From JAPPHA01 sp963662705 (GTDB taxonomy: Bacteria; Pseudomonadota; Alphaproteobacteria; Rhodobacterales; Rhodobacteraceae), in the NCBI GenBank assembly GCA_963662705.2, contig OY759767.1, positions 3,286,001 through 3,350,000 on the forward strand: a stretch of 64,000 nt of DNA. The letters run 5' to 3'. The notes beneath the pieces were generated by a model. It worked only from the letters and a program-made list of their open reading frames with translations. It had not been told where the DNA came from and ran no database searches. Shown here piece by piece: positions 23,961-32,892 of the stretch. The translations under genes and the position numbers were made by a program. The first letter of the stretch is position 1. Each line of letters starts with the position of its first letter.

Positions 23961-25061
23961 TCAGTCGGCCTTTTCGGGAATCGGGCGCGTCCCCACGATC
24001 TTGATTCCGTATCCTTCGAGGCCGATCACCCGGGTGATCGAAGAGTTCGTCAGGAGAATGAGATCCGAGATACCCAAGGTGCTGAGGATCTGTGCGCCCA
24101 GTCCGTACCGCCGAAGAATCTGCGGACTGGCCGAGCCTGCCAGATCGAGGTTGTCGGACATGCCGCGCAACACGACAACGGCACCGCGTCTCTCTTCGGC
24201 AATGGTTTTCATCGCCATTTCGAGCTGGTGCGACCGTCCGGGCGTCAGCGCCAGGAGATCGTCCAGGGGGTTGACGACGTGCATGCGCACAAGCACGGGC
24301 CTGCAATCGGAGATGTCACCCTTGATCATGACGATGTGTTCAGCGTCGCCAGTATTGTCGGTGAACACTCTCATCATCCACTCTCCGCCGAATTCGGAGT
24401 GGACAGCCCGAACGGCGCTCTCCCTGACCAGACTGTCGTGGCGCCGCCTGTACGCGATCAGGTCCGAGATGGTCCCGATCTTCAGCCCGTGCCTTTGCGC
24501 AAACGCCACCAGGTCGGGCAATCGCGCCATCGTCCCGTCGTCATTCATGATTTCGCAGACGACCCCTGATGGATTGAGACCGGCCAGGCGGGCGACATCA
24601 ACCGCCGCTTCGGTATGGCCGGCCCGCACCAGGACACCGCCCTCTCGCGCCCGAATCGGAAAGACATGTCCGGGCGTTGCGATGTCCTGAGGTCCGGAAC
24701 TCGCGTCAATCGCGACCGAAATCGTTCGTGCGCGATCATGCGCCGATATTCCCGTCGTGACTCCCTCGCGAGCTTCGATCGAAATCGTGAACGCGGTTTC
24801 ATGACGTGACGAGTTCGAAGCGGACATCAGGGGCAAGCCGAGCGCATCAAGCCGTTCTCCCGTCAGCGAAAGGCAAATCAGGCCGCGCCCGTGGGTCGCC
24901 ATGAAGTTGACCGCGTCCGGAGTCGCCATCTGGGCCGGGATGACGAGGTCTCCTTCGTTTTCCCGGTCTTCGTGGTCGATCAGGATAAACATGTGCCCGT
25001 TCCGGGCATCCTCGATGATTTCCCCGATCGACGAGACCGCGTCCCGAAAGTCGTTATCCAT
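23961..25061 (-). CDS. ribB: Dihydroxybutanone-phosphate synthase with degenerate RibA-like domain
   Basis: The N-terminal 200 residues are a complete RibB, which converts ribulose 5-phosphate to dihydroxybutanone phosphate: ILIDHEDRENEGDLVIPAQM (metal-binding acidic residues), then RHETAFTISIEAREGVTTGISAHDRA and GHVFPIRAREGGVLVRAGHTEAAVD. The C-terminal half is GTP cyclohydrolase II-like in length but lacks the zinc-binding cysteine block and the ECLTGD motif, so it is unlikely to have RibA activity. Such RibB-X proteins are known in proteobacteria. The likely start is MDNDFRD (25061), with GGTGGAAG upstream; MEDE at 25073 is also possible and would overlap ribE by 20 bases. Confidence 0.9.
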   Translation of the reverse strand: MDNDFRDAVSSIGEIIEDARNGHMFILIDHEDRENEGDLVIPAQMATPDAVNFMATHGRGLICLSLTGERLDALGLPLMSASNSSRHETAFTISIEAREGVTTGISAHDRARTISVAIDASSGPQDIATPGHVFPIRAREGGVLVRAGHTEAAVDVARLAGLNPSGVVCEIMNDDGTMARLPDLVAFAQRHGLKIGTISDLIAYRRRHDSLVRESAVRAVHSEFGGEWMMRVFTDNTGDAEHIVMIKGDISDCRPVLVRMHVVNPLDDLLALTPGRSHQLEMAMKTIAEERRGAVVVLRGMSDNLDLAGSASPQILRRYGLGAQILSTLGISDLILLTNSSITRVIGLEGYGIKIVGTRPIPEKAD

Positions 25062-25692
25062 CTCGTCTTCCACCCTGGTGACCCGGATTTTCCGTCAACC
25101 GGGCGACGTATCGAGCGAGCAGATCGATTTCAATATTGACGCCGTCCCCTTCCCGGACCCCACCCCAGGTCGTTACCTCCAGCGTATGGGGAATTAGGCA
25201 TACATCGAATTCTGCGGCAACGACGGAGTTGACGGTCAATGACGTGCCATTCAGCGCCACCGATCCTTTCGGCGCGATGAACCGCATCAGCTCTTCCGGC
25301 GCCGACATGCGGACAATCCGGCTGTCCCCCATGGCGGTGACCGCGGAAACGAATGCAACTCCGTCAATATGCCCGGACAGAATGTGACCGCCCAGCTCGT
25401 CACCAACCCTGAGCGATCGCTCCAGGTTGACTCGGGATCCGGTCTTCCAGCGCGTGGCATCGAGGCCGACATGGGTCCGGGCGATGGTCTCGGCCGAAAG
25501 GTCGGCCTCGAACCAGCAGGTGTCCGGGCCTTTGCCCCGATTGACCGCGGTCAGGCAAATGCCGTTACAGCACAGCGACGCGCCGACATCGACCTGGTCG
25601 GGATCCCAGGGCATCGAGATCCTCGCACGCAGGTCCCCGCGCCGTTCCGTCGCGAGAATCGATCCAACGGCTGTGACGATACCGGTGAACAT
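25054..25692 (-). CDS. ribE: Riboflavin synthase alpha chain RibE
   Basis: A 212-residue enzyme that dismutates two lumazines to riboflavin. It consists of two lumazine-binding repeats: MFTGIVTAVGSI...ASLCCNGICLTA (first) and HILSGHIDGVA...LNGTSLTVNSV (second). ATG 25692 is chosen because MFTGIV is the family start and GAGGGGGAA is just upstream. The C-terminus overlaps the ribBA start. It heads the ribE-ribBA-ribH-nusB operon. I see no FMN riboswitch in the 215 bases upstream. Confidence 0.94.
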   Translation of the reverse strand: MFTGIVTAVGSILATERRGDLRARISMPWDPDQVDVGASLCCNGICLTAVNRGKGPDTCWFEADLSAETIARTHVGLDATRWKTGSRVNLERSLRVGDELGGHILSGHIDGVAFVSAVTAMGDSRIVRMSAPEELMRFIAPKGSVALNGTSLTVNSVVAAEFDVCLIPHTLEVTTWGGVREGDGVNIEIDLLARYVARLTENPGHQGGRRDG

Positions 25693-25906
25693 CAGTTCCC
25701 CCTCCTCGGCGGTTCCATGCAACGGGGTATCGTTTCACAGGGGTCGGGGCAAGTGGAGCAATGACGGGTCACTGTCCGAATGGGCAATCACCACTCTCAC
25801 CACGCGACCCGATTCACGAGCGAACGCCGAACAATGTGGAATCTTCCCATTAGCTGCGTTACAGGGGCCGCCACTACCGGTTTGGCCAAGGATGACTGGG
25901 CGATCA

Positions 25907-27622
25907 ATGGCGCGAATTCTGATCACATCTGCGATTCCCTATATCAACGGAGTCAAGCATCTCGGAAACCTCGTGGGCAGCCAGCTCCCGTCGGACGTCC
26001 ATGCGCGTTATTGCCGTGCGCGGGGCCACGAGGTCATGTTCATCTGCGCAACGGACGAACACGGAACTCCCGCGGAAATCGCCGCCGAGGCCGCCAAAAT
26101 GCCAATCGAGGATTACTGTGCGGAAATGCACACGACCCAGGCCAGGCTGGCCGACGGGTTCCGCTTGTCTTTCGATCACTTCGGGCGATCGTCCTCGCAA
26201 CGCAACCACGGGCTGACACAGCACTTTGCCGGGAGACTGGCCGAGAACGGGCTGATCAGCGAAGTTGTCGAAGACCAGATCTACTCTCAAGTCGATGGCC
26301 GGTTTCTGCCCGATCGCTACATCAAGGGAACATGCCCGGAGTGCGGGTACGAAAACGCCCGCGGCGACCAGTGCGAAAACTGCACGCGGCAGCTTGACCC
26401 GGTCGACCTGATCAATCCACGTTCGGCCCGGTCAGGCGCAACCGACCTCGAGATCCGGAAAACCAGGCATCTGCACCTTCGCCAGTCGGCGCTCCGGGAT
26501 GAGCTGGACAGATGGATCGACAGCAAGTCCGACTGGCCGATCCTGACGACCTCCATCGCGAAGAAATGGCTTCACGATGGCGACGGACTGCAGGACCGCG
26601 GCATAACGCGTGATCTCGATTGGGGGATTCCGGTAAAGCGGGGAGAGCACCCGTGGCCCGGAATGGAGGACAAGGTCTTCTACGTCTGGTTCGACGCCCC
26701 GATCGCTTATATCGCCGCCACGGCCGAATGGGCCGATGCCAACCTTTTGCCTGACGAATCCTGGCAAAGGTGGTGGCGAACCGACAAGGGAGCGGCGGAC
26801 GTGCACTACGTCCAGTTCATGGGCAAGGACAACGTCCCGTTTCACACCCTGTCGTTTCCGGCAACGATAATCGGTTCGGGAGAACCGTGGAAACTTGTCG
26901 ACTACATCAAGTCCTTCAACTTCCTGAACTACGAAGGCGGCCAGTTCTCGACTTCTCTCGGTCGCGGCGTCTTCATGGATGCCGCGCTCGATTTGCTCCC
27001 CGCCGACTACTGGCGCTGGTGGCTGTTGAAGCATGTGCCGGAGACTTCAGACAGCGAGTTCACATGGGAGAGCTTCCGGGTCGACGTCAACAAGGACCTC
27101 GCGGACGTGCTCGGAAATTTCGTCAGCAGGGTGACGAAATTCTGCAGATCCAGGTTTGACGGAAAGGTACCCGAAGGAGGAACCTACGGTTCCGCCGAAA
27201 CCCGCGCGATCGATGAACTGGTTGCCAGGGTCAGCGCATATGAAACCCATATGGACAAGATCGAGCTCCGCAAGGCGTGTTCGGAACTCCGCGAGATCTG
27301 GACGGTGGGCAACAACTACTTCCAGGCAGCAGCCCCCTGGCAGGTCCTTTCCGAAGACCGGGATCGGGCGGCAGCGATCGTGCGTTTCGCACTGAACCTC
27401 TTCCCGCTGTATTCAGTACTGTCCGAGCCGTTTGTGCCCGATGCCGCCGAGACGATGAAATCGGTGACCTCCTGCGATCCGGCAATGACATGGCCCGACG
27501 ACATACGGGTGGCGGTCGACCGGCTCAGGCCTGGTCGAGACATTCATGTTCCCGACACGATGTTCCGGAAAATCACCGTGGAAGAGCAGAACGTCATGCA
27601 CGCCAGGTTCACCCGGCGGTAA
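25907..27622 (+). CDS. metG: Methionyl-tRNA synthetase
   Basis: A 571-residue class I aminoacyl-tRNA synthetase that charges tRNA-Met. The HIGH-type motif is PYINGVKHLGNLVGS (about residues 10-24). The zinc knuckle is CPECGYENARGDQCENC (about 145-161). The KMSKS position reads FSTSLGRG (about 348-355), a variant typical of this MetRS subtype. The anticodon-binding helical domain follows (YWRWWLLKHVPETSDSEFTW). No C-terminal dimerisation domain is present. ATG 25907 (MARILITSAIPYING) is preferred because it begins the conserved core; an in-frame ATG at 25892 is possible. It is divergent from ribE and convergent with the acyl-CoA synthetase gene, with a 15-base gap. Confidence 0.93.
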   Translation: MARILITSAIPYINGVKHLGNLVGSQLPSDVHARYCRARGHEVMFICATDEHGTPAEIAAEAAKMPIEDYCAEMHTTQARLADGFRLSFDHFGRSSSQRNHGLTQHFAGRLAENGLISEVVEDQIYSQVDGRFLPDRYIKGTCPECGYENARGDQCENCTRQLDPVDLINPRSARSGATDLEIRKTRHLHLRQSALRDELDRWIDSKSDWPILTTSIAKKWLHDGDGLQDRGITRDLDWGIPVKRGEHPWPGMEDKVFYVWFDAPIAYIAATAEWADANLLPDESWQRWWRTDKGAADVHYVQFMGKDNVPFHTLSFPATIIGSGEPWKLVDYIKSFNFLNYEGGQFSTSLGRGVFMDAALDLLPADYWRWWLLKHVPETSDSEFTWESFRVDVNKDLADVLGNFVSRVTKFCRSRFDGKVPEGGTYGSAETRAIDELVARVSAYETHMDKIELRKACSELREIWTVGNNYFQAAAPWQVLSEDRDRAAAIVRFALNLFPLYSVLSEPFVPDAAETMKSVTSCDPAMTWPDDIRVAVDRLRPGRDIHVPDTMFRKITVEEQNVMHARFTRR

Positions 27623-27637
27623 ACTGACCCGACGACA

Positions 27638-29548
27638 TCACGTCTGCGGCTGCGGCCGGTCCCAGGGCCTCGGAAATGCTCCAAGCACATCGTCGATTGC
27701 CTGATCTGAAACCCCTTCGGCTCCGGCAACGATGACGACGAACCCGCGGGTCCGGTCGTCCACGACCTCGTCGACCCTCGCACCCAGGCCTGAAGAGGCC
27801 AGCGCGTCACCATACACGCGTGCGATGGCTGCCTTGCGTAGATCGGGTTTGAAGACCTTGCCCACGATCGTTTTCGGCATGGTCTCAAGGATCTCGATGT
27901 GAACCGGTGCAGCGGCCTTTTCGCTGATGTTGTCTCGGGCGAACTGCACCAACTCCTCCGCTGAAACCTCTCCGCCTTGCATCAATTCGACGAAGGCGCA
28001 CGGCAGTTCGCCCGCACGTTCGTCAGGCTGTCCAACAGCCCCGGCAACCGCGACGTCTGGGTGAGCCGCCAGGACTTCCTCGATCGTCTCCGGATCAATG
28101 TTATGGCCGCCGCGAATGATCTGGTCCTTTTCCCTGCCGGTGATCCAGAGATAGCCTTCGGCATCACGCCGGCCAAGATCACCGGTGCGAAGATACCGGC
28201 CACGGGCATACAGGTTGCTGTTCCGGTCGGGGTCCGTATAGGTCTCGCCCGGATTCACGCCCGGGCTCGAGACGCATATCTCGCCGACCTCGCCCACCTC
28301 ACATTCGGAGATGACTTCGCCGTCCTTGTCGAAGCGGAATATCCGTGCGTCGACATAGGGAAAAGGGAACCCGATGGAGCCGATTCTCTTCTCGCCCGCG
28401 GGGGGATTGACCGAAACCAGGCAGGTCGCCTCCGTCAGCCCGTAACCCTCGAGGATGGCCAAACCGGTTGCCTTCTCGAATCGCTTGAACGTCTCGACCG
28501 GCAAGCTCATGGATCCGCACAGCGCCAACTTGAGGCTGGAAATGTCGGCATCTACCGGCCGCTGAAGCAACTCCGCGACGGCAGTGGGGACAACGACCGT
28601 GAAGTTCGTCTTCCAGCGCTCGCAGAGCTTCCAAAAATTGTCGAACACGCCTTCGCCCCGGAACCCCTGGGGTGTCACCAGGACCATGTGCGCACCGGAG
28701 CACATGCACCCGCTCCAGACGGGATAGGCCGCGAAAACATGAAACAGAGGCAACGGACACATCACGATATCTTCCGGCCCGAGGAGCAACTTCGTCGCCA
28801 GCCAACCATTGTAGAGCACGCCGGAATGCCTGTGCTGCACGATCTTCGGCGACCCGGTCGTCCCGCCCGTATGGAAATATGCACAGTAATTGTCGTCGCC
28901 AGGCTCCTCGAAATCCAGTGCATCACCGTTCGCCCCGGCGAGAGCAGAATTCAATTGCAGGACGCGCGCGCCGTGGGAAACAGGGGTCCTGGGGCGCAGG
29001 AGCGGAATCAGGAACCGAAGTGGCCCCGAAACGTGCGGGAGCAAGTCGACTTCGACCAGGGTCTCGACCCCGGGAGACATCGAGACCGCTTCCGCTGCCT
29101 TCTGGGCAACGTCCGCTTTCGGAAACGACCTGAGCGTCACGAGTACCTTCGCTCCCGACTCCTTCAGGAGAGCCGCAATCTGGGAAACCTCGAGAAGCGG
29201 ATTGATCGGATGAACGATTCCGGCGGTCATGCCGCCTAGAAGACAGACCAGGGTCTCGGGCGTCGTCGGAAGCATGTAGGCGACGACGTCGTCCTTCCCG
29301 ATACCGAGTGACCGAAAGAGGTTGGCTGCCCGGGTGACCTGGTCCGTCAATTCCGACCATGTCAGGGTCGACGCCATGTACCCTGGATCCGACTTGAGCT
29401 GGAAACTGACTGCCGGCCTGTCCGGAACGAGATTCTTCGTTGTGCACAGGCGTTGATAGACCGTCCTTTCGTCCCAGCGTTCCTCGAATGCCAGCTCCTC
29501 TTCGATGGCAGTCATATCCGCCAGGCTCGAAACCCTGATCTTTTCCAT
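27638..29548 (-). CDS. Acyl-CoA synthetase (AMP-forming)
   Basis: A 636-residue ANL-superfamily enzyme that activates a carboxylic acid with ATP and CoA. The P-loop-like motif YFHTGGTTGSPK is near residue 225, the adenylate motif EGYGLTEATCLVSVN near 370, and RTGDLGRRDAEGYLWITGREKDQIIRGGHNI near 465. The terminal catalytic Lys region is MPKTIVGKVFKPDLRKAA. ATG 29548 (MEKIRVSS) has GGAG nine bases upstream. It lies 273 bases after an acyl-CoA dehydrogenase gene on the same strand; the two may act in sequence on one acid. Substrate unknown. Confidence 0.9.
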   Translation of the reverse strand: MEKIRVSSLADMTAIEEELAFEERWDERTVYQRLCTTKNLVPDRPAVSFQLKSDPGYMASTLTWSELTDQVTRAANLFRSLGIGKDDVVAYMLPTTPETLVCLLGGMTAGIVHPINPLLEVSQIAALLKESGAKVLVTLRSFPKADVAQKAAEAVSMSPGVETLVEVDLLPHVSGPLRFLIPLLRPRTPVSHGARVLQLNSALAGANGDALDFEEPGDDNYCAYFHTGGTTGSPKIVQHRHSGVLYNGWLATKLLLGPEDIVMCPLPLFHVFAAYPVWSGCMCSGAHMVLVTPQGFRGEGVFDNFWKLCERWKTNFTVVVPTAVAELLQRPVDADISSLKLALCGSMSLPVETFKRFEKATGLAILEGYGLTEATCLVSVNPPAGEKRIGSIGFPFPYVDARIFRFDKDGEVISECEVGEVGEICVSSPGVNPGETYTDPDRNSNLYARGRYLRTGDLGRRDAEGYLWITGREKDQIIRGGHNIDPETIEEVLAAHPDVAVAGAVGQPDERAGELPCAFVELMQGGEVSAEELVQFARDNISEKAAAPVHIEILETMPKTIVGKVFKPDLRKAAIARVYGDALASSGLGARVDEVVDDRTRGFVVIVAGAEGVSDQAIDDVLGAFPRPWDRPQPQT

Positions 29549-29821
29549 GGACCCGTCTCCGCTGTTGCCCGGAAAGAACACAAGCACAGAACATGCTCAC
29601 ATTGCAACCAGGCAGGTATCGGGATCGCCTCGTCACTTGCTGGCCCCGACCATCATTTGCCGGGACGCCAATTTCCGATGAAACCGGGTCCTGGCCGTTT
29701 CGGCTCGTCCGTGACCGGGTACCGCAACTTCCAGGGCGCCGGGCGCCCGGGCGATGTTTCGTAGGCGGATCGCGAGACCGCGACTTCTTGATTCCCGGGA
29801 CGATGACCGGACCCGGCCGGA
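29549..29821. other. Spacer between acyl-CoA dehydrogenase and synthetase genes
   Basis: No gene in 273 bases. A GC-palindrome GGGCGCCGGGCGCCC near 29733 forms a tight hairpin that could attenuate read-through from the dehydrogenase gene. Confidence 0.4.
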
Positions 29822-30997
29822 TCAATATGACCGCGGAAGACCCAGGGAATGCTCCGCGAGATACGTCAGGATCAGATTCGTTGAAACCGGGGCAACCTGG
29901 TACAGGCGCGTTTCCCGGAATTTCCTCTCCACGTCGAATTCACGCGCGAACCCAAAACCGCCGTGGGTCTGCAGGCAGGCTTCCGCGGCCTTCCATGACG
30001 CGTCGGCCGCCAGGAGTTTCGCCATGTTTGCGTGTTCAGCGGAAGTCCTGCCCGAGTCGTACCGCCGCGCCGCCTCCCGCACCATCAGTTCCGCCGCCCG
30101 CATCTCGGCGTAAGCCCGCGCAATCGGAAGCTGGATTCCCTGGTTCTGGCCTATGGGCCGCCCAAACACCTTGCGCTCGCCGGCGTATTTGCACATCCTT
30201 TCGATGAACCACTTGGCGTCGCCAATGCATTCAGCGCCGATCAGGATCCTTTCGGCGTTCAAGCCTGACAATATGTATCGAAATCCGTCGCCTTCGGTCC
30301 CGATCAGGTTGCGCGCCGGAACAGGCACATCTTTGAAGAATACCTCGGTCGTCGCATGATTGATCATCGTTTCGATTGGCCGGATCGTCATGCCGGATTC
30401 GGCAGCGTCTTTCATGTCGACGAGGAACACCGACAGGCCCTTCGTTTTCTTGCCGGATTTTCGGGTTTCCGTCTCCGGCGTCGTCCGCGCCAAGAGCAGC
30501 ATCAGGTCCGAGTGACCGGCCCGGGAGGTCCAGATCTTCTGGCCGTTGACGACGTAACGATCACCGTCACGCCGGGCGAAGGTGCGGATCGATGTCGTGT
30601 CCGAGCCGCATTCCGGCTCGCTGACGCCAAACGCCTGAAGGCGTAGCGCGCCCGCCGCTATGGCCGGCAGGTATTCGCGTTTCTGGGTTTCGTTTCCGTG
30701 CCGCAGTATGACGCCCATGATGTACATCTGGGCATGGCATGCCGCAGCGTTTCCTCCCGAACGGTGGATTTCCTCCAGGATTGCCGCAGCGGCGGCAAGG
30801 GGCAATCCCGAGCCTCCGTACATCTCGGGAATCAACGCCGCGAGAAATCCGGATCCCGTCAGCTGCGATACGAACTCGGTCGGATAGTCATTCTCGCTGT
30901 CGAGCCTTCGCCAATAAGGTGCGGGGAATTCCGCGCACAGTTTCGCGACCGCCTCCCGGATGTCCTTGAAATCATCGCCTGCGAGGGACTCCTGCAT
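29822..30997 (-). CDS. Acyl-CoA dehydrogenase
   Basis: A 391-residue FAD enzyme that desaturates acyl-CoA. The signature QAFGVSEPECGSDTTSIRTFA (about 118-138) and the C-terminal QTHGGFGFAREFDVERKFRETRLYQVAPVSTNLIL (about 340-375) are clear. The usual catalytic-base position near EGY/RD appears in LYQVAPVSTN, so substrate class cannot be assigned. Chosen start is ATG 30997 (MQESLAGDDF); the frame stays open upstream without family sequence. It is divergent from icd with 143 bases between them, and upstream of the acyl-CoA synthetase gene. Confidence 0.9.
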   Translation of the reverse strand: MQESLAGDDFKDIREAVAKLCAEFPAPYWRRLDSENDYPTEFVSQLTGSGFLAALIPEMYGGSGLPLAAAAAILEEIHRSGGNAAACHAQMYIMGVILRHGNETQKREYLPAIAAGALRLQAFGVSEPECGSDTTSIRTFARRDGDRYVVNGQKIWTSRAGHSDLMLLLARTTPETETRKSGKKTKGLSVFLVDMKDAAESGMTIRPIETMINHATTEVFFKDVPVPARNLIGTEGDGFRYILSGLNAERILIGAECIGDAKWFIERMCKYAGERKVFGRPIGQNQGIQLPIARAYAEMRAAELMVREAARRYDSGRTSAEHANMAKLLAADASWKAAEACLQTHGGFGFAREFDVERKFRETRLYQVAPVSTNLILTYLAEHSLGLPRSY

Positions 30998-31140
30998 CGC
31001 GGGTTGTCTGCCATGAATCGGAAGCCATTGCCACCTCGGAAACCCGGCCCCGCCGTTCCGCTTATCCCAACCACGGGCTTTCCACCCGTCGGATTGTTCT
31101 CTATTTGAAGGCCCAGCATTTGCATACTGGAGGCATCCAA

Positions 31141-32352
31141 ATGGCAAAGATCAAGGTCGATAATCCGGTCGTCGAACTTGACGGCGACGAAATGACCAGG
31201 GTCATCTGGCAGATTATCAGGGACAAGCTCATTCTGCCTTATCTGGATATCGATCTCAGGTACTTTGACCTGGGCATTCAGGAACGCGACCGGACGGACG
31301 ACCGGATCACCATTGATGCGGCGCACGCAATCAGGGACCACGGCGTCGGAGTCAAATGTGCGACGATCACTCCGGATGAAGCCCGGGTCGAAGAATTCGA
31401 CCTCAAGTCGATGTGGCGGTCTCCCAACGGCACGATCCGAAATATCCTTGGCGGCGTGATCTTTCGTCGACCCATCATCATTTCGAACATTCCCCGTCTC
31501 GTGCCCGGCTGGACCAGGCCGATCGTCGTTGGCCGCCACGCATTCGCGGACCAGTATCGGGCGACTGACCTGCGGTTTCCCGGCCCTGGTAAGCTGACGA
31601 TCAAGTTCGAAGGCGAAGACGGAACCGTCGAAGAACGCGAGGTCTTTCAGTCTCCCGGATCCGGAATCGCGATGGCCATGTACAACCTCGACGAGTCGAT
31701 CCGCGACTTCGCACGCGCGTCATTCAATTTCGGATTGTCGCTCGGCTGGCCCGTGTATCTCTCGACCAAGAACACAATTCTGAAAGTGTACGATGGCCGT
31801 TTCAAGGACCTGTTCCAGGAGATCTTCGACAACGAATTCGCCGACCGGTTCGAAGACGCCGGCATCTTTTACGAACACCGGCTGATCGACGACATGGTTG
31901 CCGCGTCGCTCAAGTGGTCAGGAGGTTATGTCTGGGCCTGCAAGAACTATGACGGCGACGTCCAGTCAGACACTGTTGCCCAGGGCTTCGGCTCACTGGG
32001 CCTGATGACCTCGTTGCTGATGTCTCCGGACGGCAGAACCGTGGAATCGGAAGCAGCGCACGGAACCGTGACCCGTCATTACCGGCAACACCAGAAGGGT
32101 GAACCAACGTCGACAAATTCGATCGCGTCGATTTATGCCTGGACTGGCGGATTGCGGCACAGGGCGCGGCTTGACGAGAACACCCGTCTCGAGAACTTTG
32201 CCGACACCCTCGAGCGGGTCGTCGTCGAGACAGTCGAGAGCGGTTCAATGACCAAGGATCTCGCGCTGCTTGTCGGCCCCGATACCTCATGGCTCACGAC
32301 TGAATCCTTCCTTGACAAGATCGACGAGAACCTCGGTCGCACCCTTGCCTGA
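31141..32352 (+). CDS. icd: NADP-dependent isocitrate dehydrogenase
   Basis: A 403-residue TCA-cycle enzyme making 2-oxoglutarate, CO2 and NADPH. It is the dimeric, eukaryote-like type common in alphaproteobacteria: MAKIKVDNPVVELDGDEMTR at the start, KSMWRSPNGTIRNILGG (substrate-binding Ser/Asn/Arg, about 92-108), DDMVAASLKWSGGYVWACKNYDGDVQSD (metal-binding Asp) and the NADP loop AAHGTVTRHYRQHQKG. Start ATG 31141 has GGAGG ten bases upstream. It is monocistronic. Convergent with the DUF1330 gene. Confidence 0.95.
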   Translation: MAKIKVDNPVVELDGDEMTRVIWQIIRDKLILPYLDIDLRYFDLGIQERDRTDDRITIDAAHAIRDHGVGVKCATITPDEARVEEFDLKSMWRSPNGTIRNILGGVIFRRPIIISNIPRLVPGWTRPIVVGRHAFADQYRATDLRFPGPGKLTIKFEGEDGTVEEREVFQSPGSGIAMAMYNLDESIRDFARASFNFGLSLGWPVYLSTKNTILKVYDGRFKDLFQEIFDNEFADRFEDAGIFYEHRLIDDMVAASLKWSGGYVWACKNYDGDVQSDTVAQGFGSLGLMTSLLMSPDGRTVESEAAHGTVTRHYRQHQKGEPTSTNSIASIYAWTGGLRHRARLDENTRLENFADTLERVVVETVESGSMTKDLALLVGPDTSWLTTESFLDKIDENLGRTLA

Positions 32353-32603
32353 GGTTCCCTGCTTCCCCGAAAGTCCACCAGTTTCCGAATTGCGAAATCT
32401 GCCGTGTCGAACCCTGGATTCCCGGGGGCGCATGTGACAAGGTCGGCGCCATGACCTCGTCCGACCCGGAAACAGAGGTCCTGGCTGGCAGGTTTTCCGC
32501 CCTCGCCCTTGCTATCGGCAGACGTATCTGGGCCGGTCCATTGCGCCCTTCATCGTTTGAAGGCCGGGGATGAAACCGGCTTCTTCGTCACGTCCGCAGC
32601 CGT

Positions 32604-32888
32604 TCAGACACCTTCGACGATCGTGTAATCCCTGGTCGCGGCCGGAAGCGCGTACTTCAACGCATCCTGGTACTCCGCTGAATCGTAGAATTTCTTCGCG
32701 GTCTCCATGTCGGCGAATCGAATGATGACGTTTCGTCCCCTTCCCGACCCCTCCAGGTGTTCACAAGCCCCGCCACGCACGAGAAACTCTCCACCGTACT
32801 GTTCTACTGCCGGGCCCGCGAGCGCGGCGTATTTCGCGTATTGTACCGTATCATGCACATCTATCCTGACAATTGCGTAAGCGGCCAC
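32604..32888 (-). CDS. DUF1330-family protein
   Basis: A 94-residue protein of the dimeric alpha-beta barrel fold (DUF1330). Family phrases are VHDTVQYAKYAALAGPAVEQYGGEFLVRGG and IIRFADMETAKKFYDSAEYQ. The start is GTG 32888 behind AAGGATAGGA, four bases after the alaS stop, so it is almost certainly co-transcribed and coupled with alaS. Function is unknown. The linkage to alaS is likely transcriptional convenience rather than a shared role. Confidence 0.88.
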   Translation of the reverse strand: MAAYAIVRIDVHDTVQYAKYAALAGPAVEQYGGEFLVRGGACEHLEGSGRGRNVIIRFADMETAKKFYDSAEYQDALKYALPAATRDYTIVEGV

Positions 32889-32892
32889 GATC

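Noticed and set aside
25693..25906. FMN riboswitch upstream of ribE
   Set aside because: The conserved RFN blocks, such as an AGGGTGAAATTCCC-like stretch, are not present in either orientation.
27977..29239. 420-codon plus frame opposite the acyl-CoA synthetase
   Set aside because: It is antisense to a gene with complete ANL motifs; its own translation is arginine-rich and featureless.
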